DNA of 64,000 nucleotides from Enoplosus armatus (Eukaryota; Chordata; Actinopteri; Centrarchiformes; Enoplosidae): contig NC_092196.1 of NCBI RefSeq assembly GCF_043641665.1, positions 15,993,692-16,057,691 of the forward strand, read 5' to 3'. The notes below the pieces were generated by a model. It searched no databases, was not told the origin of the DNA, and was given only the letters and a program-made list of their open reading frames with translations. Made by a program: the position numbers and the translations under genes. Shown here one piece after another: positions 1-42,622 of this stretch (the first letter of the stretch is position 1; every line of letters starts with the position of its first letter).

Positions 1-407
1 AAAGAAGAGGAACACAAACTGTTAATACTTTAGCCAAAATGGATGAACGCAGATAAAGCTCTTTGTTTACATTTTGTAATATCTTGAGTATTTGGAAAGG
101 TTAAATTGATCAAATATTTATATAGAATTGTAAAATTCTTATTCTCAAAAAACACTTGCCCGACCTCAACAAACTTGTTTTAAATGTCTTTTTCTGGATC
201 TTGTTACACTCTTCCAATTCATCTCTCCTTATTGAATTACTTTGAGGCAGATTAAGTGCACAAATGATAAATGACAAAGTGAGGATTTGGGGCCATGATT
301 GATAACCCAGATCCTTCTTTAGCAGTTATCAATCTCACTCCAACTGTTTGTCTTCTGCATAATGTGAAGTAAACTAAAGATGTTCTCCATTGTGAATTTT
401 GGGTTAC

Positions 408-5944
<5,537 letters not shown>

Positions 5945-6139
5945 TTCATCTGCTGGCTCTGGAAAGAGAGAAGATCATAAGAAACTGATCGTACAAATAA
6001 CAACATTAATAACATTTGCTGTCACTGTTTCATTCATTTAGACTTAAAAATGAAAACAAGTTTATAATATGTCTACAACTACTGGGACAACTATCAATTG
6101 TTAATCATTTTCTTTGTTTTTCAATTAAAAAAAAAAAAG

Positions 6140-6378
6140 CCCTTCGTAATTTCCTGCAGCCCAAGAGGACGTCTTCAAATGTCATGTCCTGTCCGGCCAA
6201 CAGTCCAGAACCCAAAGAAATTCAGTTGATATGACAAACCATTCAATCATTTTTACTGGAACCAGTAAATGTTTGGCATGTTTTGCTTAAAAAAAGACTC
6301 AAATAATTGTTTAATTATCAAAATTGTTGCCAATTAATTTTCCATCAATTGACTAATCGATTAATTGCTACAGTTCTA
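6140..6378 (+). repeat. Copy A of AT-rich palindromic dispersed repeat (forward)
   Basis: Shares with the other copies the run ACGTCTTCAAATGTC, a segment like CCAACAGTCCAGAACCCAAAG, and an end rich in ACTAATCGATTAAT followed by CTACAGTTCT. It is diverged and lies in the presumed map3k14 intron 1. The class is not assigned; it is probably a non-autonomous DNA element. Confidence 0.7.
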
Positions 6379-7814
6379 GTTTATAAGATTTTATATTTTT
6401 AAGTGGAAATTCAATGGCAAAACATTTATCTCATTTACAAACTGCACTTTAAATTCATTATTACATTAAAACGGATTTAGTTTATCATGTTGATCCAACA
6501 GTGTTACTGCATCGTGTCTGTACAGTCAATCACTTGGTTGCTGCCTATCATCGCTGCTGACCTTTATAAACTGCTTCCCCATAATGTAACAAATGCCTTT
6601 TTACTATTTGCTAATGTGAAAGTGGATGAGAGTTGATGTGACAATCAAATATATGTCTTATTTTCAAGTTAAATGTTTACCAACTTTTATTCGTTTGTTT
6701 GTTTTTCATTTACTTCTTAATGGTTCGTTATTTTATTTTGAAGATGCAGTTGGCTAATACCAACAGGCCAATTGTGTTTTTTTCCAGGAACACCAGTTGA
6801 AATCAGGCTAAGTAGAGTTCATAAACTTGACTCAACTTAAGATGAGATGTTTACTCTTGTCAACAGAAATATGCACACACTTCACAGCAACAATGACAGG
6901 CTTTGTACTGTGGTTAAGTAATCTGCTTCTTTATAGCTTGTTAAAGTTGAACATATTTGACTTTGTCAAGTGAGTTTAGGATCACGATGATCACTTGATC
7001 AGAAACAACCTGAAACTTTGAAAGTTTGCAGTGGGCAGATGAGACAGGAAACTCAACCCTGGCCTTGTTTTGACAGTTGCAACTGTGTCGTTAAATGCAA
7101 GAACTCTGTTTCAGTAAGAGGAAGTACACTACAGCACATTAGGCACGGACAGGCTGAATTCCCAACAAAGATTTGTATGACTGACTGCTGATGGCTTGGA
7201 GGTTATAATCTTCAACATATGTAAGACTGTAAAATCAGCACACTCAGACACACTCCGGTCATCTCAGCACCGGCTGTATGCATTAAATGCTGTTTGAAAG
7301 GCACAAACGTAGAACTGAGTTGCAGCATGTTACTTCAGTGTGTCCATTATGCTCAACTGAAGCGTCTTCCTGTCACTCAACCTTCTGCACATATACATAT
7401 AGATATTCCTGAAGGAGGCCATATCAGGATTAATCCTGAGATCTTGACTAAAACAATCGCATGGCTGCCAAAAAAGTTCCCCAGTCATTTTTGCGTGTTC
7501 TTGCTCTTGACAATACAAACACAAGTAATGCCTAAGAAAAACTGACATCTAACTGTAGTCAAATTTCCATCAAAGCTGTTTAAGTTTAGTAACGACATTA
7601 CCTTGTGTGCCGACTTCATGCACTGCAAGATTATCGAGAACAAAGCAAACTGTCACTTCCTTCTTAAGACGCTGCACCGGTGCTCTGAAAGCACGGCACA
7701 CACCACACCCCAATGAATTTACGTGGAAAGGAAATGGAGAAAAACCCACTGCAATAAACACAACCACAAAAACAACTCCGTGTATGTGTGAGGCCAAGGG
7801 GCGTGTGCACGTAC

Positions 7815-7975
7815 CGACGGATGCCAGTCTGAACTGATATCTCTCTCCTGTGTATCCGCTCTGAATAACCTGTCGTCTACATTAGTAAAACTAGGTGCCG
7901 TGTTTGTCCGCCTCGTCCTTCATGCTCTGATTCTCAGTAACGTCTCCGCTCCAGCTCTGCTCACTGCTCTGTTTG
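7815..7975 (-). other. map3k14: Probable non-coding first exon and promoter of map3k14
   Basis: The coding exon starting at 5958 has a good acceptor directly before the start codon, so the gene needs an upstream non-coding exon. On the minus strand this stretch ends in CATCCGTCG followed by GTACGTG, a usable donor at 7814-7813, and has more CpG than its surroundings. The upstream boundary near 7975 is arbitrary; a G-run follows at about 7996-8006. The roughly 1.85-kb gap between here and the coding start would be intron 1. It contains one dispersed repeat copy (about 6140-6378) and no coding signal that I can see. A competing first exon may lie near 11.4 kb. Confidence 0.4.
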
Positions 7976-8906
7976 ATACTGGCTCTCAGCCAACCGGGGG
8001 GGGGAGGAGCTGGCTGACATGACTTATGGGAAATGCATCTCCACTTCCCCATATTCCCCCCTCCCTCCAACAGGGCTGGCTTACTTGCTCTTCCCTCTAA
8101 CTAGATTAAAGGATAACATGTTTGGTAATGCTTTTGATGATCAACTGTGAACTATGAACAGTGACAAAAGCAGAACATCAGCTCTCTGTGGCCTACGCCT
8201 ATCCAGATATACTCAGGTTTTAGAAGAAGTAACAGTGGATGTGATCTTTACAGCAAAGCATCAAAGTCAAAGTAAAAGCAGAATCTGGACAAATAAATGT
8301 TCGCTAATTAAGTCAAAAACACTACAAAACTGTCACACTGCTGTGAGCATGTTGTTGAAAGAGACTCTGTAATTTGGGTTTCTGACCTCCTGCACACACC
8401 CACAATACTAAATGAAATATAAAGCATTTTGTGACCTTTCATGGGCTCTGATATCCTAATGAGCATGTGCCCTGTAGCAAGCTGATATATATGAGTCCGT
8501 CACATGTCATGTCACGCGCCCACACTCTCCACTATACCTTAAAAACTAACATCAACCACAAAACAGTGTTTTCTTTAGACAGCAAACTTCTGTCAAAATG
8601 TGACGACCTGATATCTGATATCTGATATTATGAGGATCTTATGGAAAATATTTGCCACCAAGAGGATTTGGAGCAAGTGTATGAGCTGTCAAAATGTCAG
8701 GCTGTCCATCTGAAATGTCTCAATTACTTTTCTTTTCAGCAGCAAAACAACATACTCATATAAAAACTGCCACAGCATACAGGAAATTCAGAATAACACT
8801 TCAGAATGAACCATCCTTAGTGTAAAGGAAACTGTTGACTGTCATGGCAACAGTATCTTAAAAAACTTGAGGACTGGATTGTGGACGGTTAATCATTTGG
8901 TCAAGA

Positions 8907-9232
8907 GCTGAAACAATTAGTCGATCGACAGAAAGTGGATCTTAAACTATTCTGATAATTAAGTAATTTTTCGAGCACAAATGGCAAACATTGGTTTAAG
9001 CTTCTCTAAGTTTTCTTAGTCTTCTATAACAATAAACTAAACATCTTTGGGTTTTGGACTGTTGGTTGGAACAAAACAGGACATTTTTGAGACGTCACTT
9101 TGAGCTGTGTGATATTATGAAGAGCATTTATTGCTATTTGCTGGGATTCTAGAGTAAAGACTAAACGATTTATTGAGAAGATAATAGGTACATTAACCAA
9201 TAACAGAAATAATCATAAGTTGCAACTCCGGT
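8907..9232 (-). repeat. Copy B of AT-rich palindromic dispersed repeat (reverse, near full length)
   Basis: Begins GAGCTGAAACAATTAGTCGA and ends in TAAGTTGCAACTCC. The internal part contains TTGGGTTTTGGACTGTTGG, the reverse complement of the core seen in forward copies. At about 325 bp it is the most complete copy. It sits immediately next to copy C in opposite orientation. Confidence 0.8.
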
Positions 9233-9239
9233 TTGGTTA

Positions 9240-9525
9240 ATAAAATATCAGAAAATAACTTAAAAAATGCCTGTCACAATTTCCTCAGGCCCGAAGTATT
9301 GTCTGCAAATAGCTTGTTTTGCCTGACTGACAGTCAAAAACTCAAAGATATCGAACTTAAAATCATATAAAACAGAGAAAATCCTCACAATTAAGGAACT
9401 GTAACCAAACCTGTTTGGCATTTTTACAAGAAGAAAATTACTTTGAAGCTTTATTGATTATCAAAATAAATGCCATTTACTCTTCTGTCGATCAAGTAAT
9501 CACTTAATCGATTGTTTCAGTTCTA
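9240..9525 (+). repeat. Copy C of AT-rich palindromic dispersed repeat (forward, 5'-truncated)
   Basis: Starts inside the element at AAAATATCAGAAAATAA, runs through a diverged core, and ends with AATCGATTGTTTCAGTTCT. With copy B it forms a head-to-head inverted arrangement of about 620 bp. Confidence 0.75.
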
Positions 9526-10234
9526 AATGCAATACAATACAACCATCAGCTGAACCTATACCTCCCTGACAGCGTCAACAGGAACTGAACACTATAGGCT
9601 TCACAGAGACAGGAGTTATTATGGGCTGTTGCATTGGAGTACATGAGATTGTACAGGTGTACCTAATAAACTTGTAACTGAGAGCACACACACAATAACA
9701 TTCAATCTTAAAAATGAAGTAGTACAATCCATTGTAATCTAGTTTTGCAGAGAAATCCTGAGCTAAACTCCACATACAGTCAGTGGCTATATCGAGCCGA
9801 CTTCTGCTGTACACCCACACAGATTAATGAAATTCCAAAGCCTTTAGTAAGGACGGTGAAAAGGGACTCAACCTGAAGTCGGCCACAGAATACACACAGC
9901 CAAGCATTCCTTAAAGGAAACGCCGGCTGTTTCTCAGAAAATGTCCCAGTCCTAGACTACACATGTCCAGAGCATTTAAGAAACCATATGCATGCTATGA
10001 CTTCAAGTCCTACTCACACCATTCAGTCACATCTCTCTGTGTCTCCTCTACCAACTTCCCTTTATCCTGTTACTTCATCACTATTAACTACAATGAAGAA
10101 GTAGGTATCATGACAGTAAATAACAATGAGGATTCACTCAGCATGGGTGCACAACGTCTATGGAGTCTGTTCCCAACGATTTCTGCACATTCTCATTAAA
10201 CTGATGATGTTCTGTGCATTATGTTTGAGCAAGA

Positions 10235-10345
10235 TAATTTACTGCTGCAATTCTCGGCTTTATATCATTGTTATCTGAATACCTTTGGGTTTTGAACTGT
10301 TGGACAATCAAAACAAGAAATTTGAGGACATCACCTAGAACTTTG
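10235..10345 (-). repeat. Copy D fragment of the same repeat (reverse)
   Basis: Contains CTTTGGGTTTTGAACTGTTG and GAGGACATCACCTAGAACTT, the reverse-complement core of the element. The ends have decayed. Confidence 0.6.
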
Positions 10346-11394
10346 AAAAATTACAAAAATTATACAATGTCTTTTCTGCACGTTTTGTCTGTTTTGCATA
10401 AAGAAGAATAGGACATTTGCACTGACGGGACACCATTGGTTTCTCATTCAAGGATGGTCCCAGGCCAGGGATGCTTAGCGGTAAATGCAGGCCAGGAGTT
10501 TGACTCTGGGCCAGGAATGATCCGGCATGTATTTGTACAGTGTGTGAGAAGCAGCAGAACTTGGACTCAACATAGAGTATCTGTCAAGGGTGACCACTGT
10601 AAACAATTAAATCAGGCAGATAAGAGCTGATAATGGCATTACATCAAATATCAATATGATGAACATGAAATGAACATAATACCTACTCTTATGGGAACTA
10701 GTAGGTACAGTGAGTAATTAGTGAAGTTAAAATGATCAAAAATCACATCTTTTTCTTGTTGCTTATGTATTACATGTGTATCATGGCACTGAATGTACTC
10801 TTTGTATCAAGGATCATGAATCTTATATGTTCATCTCATATGTAGGCCCATTATATTTGGCCCATTTCTTTTTCTTACAGGGAATATAAAAGTCATCTTC
10901 CATGACAAACAAAAGCAACCATTAACAGCCAGTAGCACTGGAAAAAGGCGCAAGCTGGAGTACAACAGTTGTTTTAATCATAGACATCTGGCTTCAACAG
11001 GCGCATGTGCGGTTTTGAAAAAGTTTGATGACATGTAACGTTACAGCCAAACTTACAGTAACAGCAGCCTACCTTTTATTGTGCCGATCTTTGCTGTTTT
11101 TAGCTATTGTCACAAACTGGTAAAATAACCATAGAAATATAGCATATGTCTTCCGTTAGCGGTGTTCTTCGAGAGTGTATACGCGCTCTCAGTGTACTAA
11201 AATATTAACTTCCTTCTAGCCATGTTCTCCGACATTTCACATAAGACCGACATGTTTTTGCCATTCGTTGAGAGGGCGAACTTTTGAAATAAGAAATCTT
11301 TGTCTCAAAAGAGAGCAGTGAAGACTGAGGTCAGAAAAAGGTGTCACTCGTTCAACTATTTATTTTAATTATTAAATGTACAGTAGATTCGTCA

Positions 11395-11480
11395 CTTACC
11401 GAGCTTCCAATTAGTAGGCGTCGGCCGATAGCGATCAGATCCGTGTTTAGCTAGAATAATGGTTTCCGGTTGTTCATTTC
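11395..11480 (-). other. Possible minus-strand non-coding first exon (unassigned)
   Basis: On the minus strand the sequence has several CpGs in otherwise CpG-poor DNA and runs into GAAGCTCG followed by GTAAGTGA, a near-perfect splice donor. An ETS-like CCGGAAACC lies at its upstream side. It could be an alternative distal first exon of map3k14 or a separate non-coding transcript. No transcript evidence is available here. Confidence 0.3.
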
Positions 11481-14149
11481 AAATTAAGTATTATATTCCC
11501 TTAATTTTACAAAAATTGTATTCAAAATACCAAAATATAAAATAGCTTGGCGCTACTATTGTTATCCATTGATTTTTTTTATGTTTTTATTGCTGCTTGC
11601 GCTCTAGTAATATGTTTGCATTTTTTTGAAAGTGACCGTTATACTTTTAATTTGAAGCTGAAACATCTGCACTTCCTGTATGCGCCAATTTTAATTTGAT
11701 CAGTTCCTGTCTTGGAGAAGCAGAGAAGGAAGTGGTCATGAGGTATGAAAACTAGCTGATGTGACTTTTCAAGCCCCTTTTAATCCCATGCTAAATTTCT
11801 ATTTATTTGTGTATTCTATGTTTTGGCTTTCTATCCAATGCCATCCTCCTATTTACCCTTTAAAGTGTTGCTGGCTGCCTGTTCCTATAATGATAACGAT
11901 TCCTTGCTATAATTATAGTTAGATTCTGCAAAAAGTTTTACCGGGCTGTGTAGATAATACTTCTTATTTGTACATATAATACACCTCTTCTAAATAGGGT
12001 TATCTGTATTGACACAGATTCACCACAAGATGGAGTCATGAACTACTGACTGAAGGCAGTTCTGCCACAGTACACACATTATTGTCTATATTTACATATG
12101 TGACATGATCACAGGCTGCATGATGTGCAATCTAAGGTATACTGTAATAAAATGCAATTAATAAGTGTTATTGTCATACTAGTGTTCATATCCTGTGATT
12201 TATGAAGTAGGATATGACCATAATGTTAATATGAAGAACAATAAAATGTAATGGGCATGTTTTAGGGGTGAAGCTGTTTAGGGAGTTTTGCAAATCTCCA
12301 CAAAATTTAAACATAAAATAAACATGGACATAGTGAACCTGACTATGTATCACACTGACCATGGTTTTAAACTGCCTTTGCTTAGTTAGTCCATTATTAT
12401 TGACAACACAGTGGCATACGCACTGAATTGAAATAGATTTCTGTTTCTTACATCAATATGAACATATTGTAAGTAGTTTCAGCAGCTTCATCCAGAAATG
12501 TGCTGGAAGTTCTGGGTCTGTGTCATGTGTGAGTGGAGGCCAAAGAAGATATTGATGATCTGGTAATTTCCCCTTTCCAATACCAAGTAAAATCCCTGGA
12601 TATCTTCCTGCTGTGACACAACAAAAGCCAAGAGATTCTGAAAGCAAACCACTAAGTAATTTGTTTAAACAAAGCAAGCAAGTTTGGACTCTGTTTGGAG
12701 AAGAAAATGTGAAAACAAGAAATCTGCACATTTTTTATGCCTGCTGGATAGGACAGACTCTGACACAAAGCAATTATTTGAACAGAGGACAAAATTGTGC
12801 AATGTGTTCGAATGATAGGAGAAACTACAGGTGCTCTTCTTGCTATATATAAAAAACAATAAGGCTACATTGTCAGGGAAGTTGGCTTAAAAGGTAACAT
12901 TTGACCGCATCATATACTACATAGACAATCATGTCTAAATGTAATGCATAATTTCACCTGTAAATATGGCCATGTTCTAAATGGGGACATATACAACATA
13001 TGGGTTTACTTGTAGATCTGCATCTGATTCTAAGGGGATTCATTCTTTTGTAGTCATACCATCAGCTAATGGACTGGTCCCCCAGTTCAACCAGTAAGTA
13101 AAATTTGGCTCCCATTTTGATTAGGCACATTTGACATCATTGGGCCTCGAGAAAGGATTTACGAAATACAAACTAATTCATTGTACTGCCCTTGTGTGAG
13201 GAATAAATAGAACATTTCAGATCACCTGACACCCTGCCCAATTTCTCAGGAAAGTGCACCAAACAAGCAAACATGTCCTCAGCAATGTCATGTACACAAG
13301 CAATGTTCTCAGGCTATTGCAAAATTGCCTAACTCTTATCACCCAGAAATAGTTACCATAAAGTTATCATTTCCTGTTGGTTATGATGCGTACATCCATG
13401 GCCAGATTAACCTGGGGCCCTTATACTGACTCCCCATCTCCCACTTCCCATCAACTATGCATTGAATAATCTGTCAAGTAGCCATCAATTATCATGCACA
13501 CAACACTGGAGCTAGACACATGGCAGCTTCATTATATGACCAGAGACCCAGACACCAAACAGTTAATGCAATATATAACATTATATACAATATAACACAT
13601 ATAACATTGATGTTTAGTACTGTTCTTGGCCCCTTAAACAAATAATATCAAATAAATAATTAAAATGCTTGAATAATACCTACTACCTGACCCCAGGTTT
13701 TCAGTGTGCCAGTTAGTTTGTTGTATTTGAATAAACATAACTTTATTTAGAAATGTACAACATGTGAGCACAACATAAACTAAAATAATAAAGGTCTTAA
13801 AACTACATGACTGGGCCACACAATTACCTAATAATACAGGACCTGCATCAGATATTATGCTGATATTGCACTTTACTGGTGCAGATTCCAAAACAAATTT
13901 GCAATTAATCAAATTAACAAAATCAACTGACACCCAGTTAAACAGGTATTTTTGGCAGTTGCCTGCTTTGCCCAGTGTGTAATCCAGTCTTGCTTACATC
14001 CATTATTTTACTGTAAAAATCCAGCTCTGTCAGCTGACCAAGACTGTAAACAAACCTTTGTGTAAAGTGAAATATGCTAAAATAGAAATTATGTCTGCGC
14101 ATACAAATTAAATATAGATATTACAGCATTAATGTGGCTTGACTACATT

Positions 14150-14293
14150 CGCACAGGTAACACTGTAACATCTTGGTGGAAATTGTTGTTAAAGGTCAAT
14201 TCACCGAATCGTTTGCGAAGTGCACATCATCGCTATAGAGCGCTTCTGGTGGACAGACGGAGCGAGCAGAGAAGCTGCTGCTGTGTTCAGAAA
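14150..14293 (+). promoter_or_regulatory. gpatch8 5' UTR / promoter-proximal region
   Basis: CpG-containing sequence just before the gpatch8 start codon (GAATCGTTTGCGAAG, ACGGAGCGAGCAG) in an AT-rich neighbourhood. No TATA box is evident. The transcription start is not determined. Confidence 0.45.
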
Positions 14294-40340
<26,047 letters not shown>

Positions 40341-41585
40341 GTTATGATGCAAGTGAAGGAGTATAGTCACAGCACCCGACCACTGGAAGAAATACTTACC
40401 CGGTCTGGTTTTGGGTTTTAAGATGAAGTCTTTGCGACAACATGCAGGCAGTGAGACAGGAAGCTGTCAATAAACCACCATTTTACTGGCCTACACAGTG
40501 CAGCAAGTTGTAGCCACAAAGTGGTGCTGCCTGTGTTGGGGTCAAAATAGACACTAACACTTTCTTCTGGCTCATGTGTGTTTTCTTTTCCATGTTTTGC
40601 CCTGAATTTTTTAAACGGTGTAGATTTAAAGAGACTTCCTCAAGACATTGGTTTATATTTCAGCTTGGTGTATATTAACACCACCCATTTTTTTTTTTCA
40701 ATGATAATTCAAAGAAACCACTGGAGGTGTTTTTTGTTCCTCACATAAAAAATATTATTCAAGGTTTTTGCTCACTTTGGCAGCCAAAGAGAGATGTAAT
40801 TGCTGAAGCTACAAGCAGAATCATGTTAGGAGGGTGAGTTAAGTGGTCTTGTTCTAGAGAGGAACAGTGCCGATTCTGTAATGTAGCCTTCAGCCCAACC
40901 TGTAACCTGTTTCATAATTACTGATACTCTGTTTATGTTCTCATGACTACTTGCTCTCTATTGGATCCTTGGTCTCAAATAATTTGTATTGCAGTAACTT
41001 GTACATATATCAGTGTGTAATGTGAAGAATCCCATCAATGATGACCATATAAAGTTACAGCTATGGTGTCCAAATTGGTATGACATTGTCACATAGGAAC
41101 CTCCTCTCTAATCGAGGGGAAATGTGATGTTGGGGTTTTAACACCTGATGCTCTGAGGTAACGCTCATGTTCCCCGTGGTGAGGGTACACCTGAATAAAT
41201 TGCACTGAAATCTGTACATCGAGATGGTGCGTTTGCATCATGTAACAATAAGATTGTAGAATACTGCAATAATTGTATTTTTCTGTTTTTAAATTATTTT
41301 CCAAAATGCTCTTCAGAAGAAGGGCTGTGTTTTGCTTTTGTGTAATTTTGTAAATAAAACTGCTGTAGATTAACCTATTAACACTCTAGAGGTTTGAGAA
41401 CTGGCATTGGAAAAAGCAGAATGACAGGAAGGATGGAAGATGGACACGTGTATGTATTTTATCAAGGTTGTTTCTAAATTACCTGGCTAAAATGGGCGAA
41501 GGATGGTGATCTGTCAAACAGTAGCAACTCTGTATTTTTTAAAAACTTACTGTTTCAGCAAATAAAATCTTGAGTTCATGTGGGG
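40341..41585 (+). terminator. gpatch8 3' UTR with two polyadenylation signals
   Basis: The TGA stop is followed by AT-rich sequence with AATAAA at 41353-41358 and again at 41561-41566. Either would give a 3' UTR of about 1.0-1.25 kb. Which is used cannot be told from the sequence. Confidence 0.65.
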
Positions 41586-41864
41586 TTTTTTTCCATATTA
41601 TGGTGGATTAATGAGTAAACATTTAATCTTCTAACCACTTGGCAGTCACATGAATAACGATATGCACATCATTTCATCGAGGTCACTGTTGAAAATGAAA
41701 CACTAGATGGTGCCCTAGTTTCCTTGAATAGACTTGTGAAAGCAGTAAATCCACAAAATGCATGTCACCAGGAGAGTTAACACCCCTAGTTACCAGTCAT
41801 GCTACTTACAGTGAAAAGGAAAGCTCTTAGTGAGGTACCAAAAATCAGTTTTAACTGAAGATAT

Positions 41865-42622
41865 ACCAAGGAAATGAAACATGTTTTATTCTATGAAGAG
41901 AATGAAATCACTCACATAGTGAGACTAGACCCCAGCGTTAATCCAAGAGAAAGTATATAACAATTAGAAAATAATTGCTGCTTCCATAGTTTATGAACAG
42001 ATCCTCGTTGCTGTTTGTCTCTGGTGTATTAACTCCGCTACACATACATCACAACACATAAAACAAAAGATGCTCAAGGGAGTATTCTTAAGTTGCAATG
42101 TAATCAAACACGGAGCATTATGAGTATTTCTATCTCTATGAACCATGCTTAACAAGGCAGCATGACATGAACAGTGAAACAAAACAAACAGCTTTTCACT
42201 GGATGCAAAATCAGGTACAGAATATAGTATAAAGACCAGTTTGGAGTATTTTAAAAAGCCATTTGGGTACAGTTAAGAGTGATTTTCAGTTTTAGAGTGG
42301 TTTTGATAAAAAGACTAAATTATGGATGTGTGGCAGTAATCTGAGGAAAGCAGCAGGCATATTATCATAAAGTCCAATGCTCTCTTGGAGCTTCAAGTGG
42401 AATACAATACTGAATATAATTAAGGTCGTCTTCAACCTTGCCATTTTGCAGGTGCCCAAAATAATTACAATGGTGGACAACAAACTAAAATGGCACAATT
42501 TGTAAAAAATTACTTAAATCTGATGTTAAAAATTCAGTTCTGCCACTTTTCGTATCATAGGGATGATGTGCGGCAGAGGTGTCCACGACTGATCAAAAAC
42601 CTCCGTTGTGGACAGATGGTGG
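41865..42622 (-). terminator. gosr2 3' UTR and polyadenylation signal
   Basis: On the minus strand AATAAA reads from 41890 to 41885, about 730 bases past the gosr2 stop. The end of the transcript would fall near 41865, leaving only about 280 bases to the distal gpatch8 signal on the opposite strand. No recognisable feature lies in that gap. Confidence 0.5.

Larger units (their letters stand above)
7976..14150. other. Intergenic region between map3k14 and gpatch8
   Basis: No supported coding exon. It contains three diverged copies of the AT-rich palindromic repeat (8907-9232, 9240-9525, about 10235-10345) and a CpG-containing stretch with a minus-strand donor (about 11395-11480). From 11.5 to 14.1 kb I see only AT-rich unique-looking sequence. 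The two flanking genes are transcribed away from each other, so their promoters lie at the two ends of this stretch. Confidence 0.7.
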
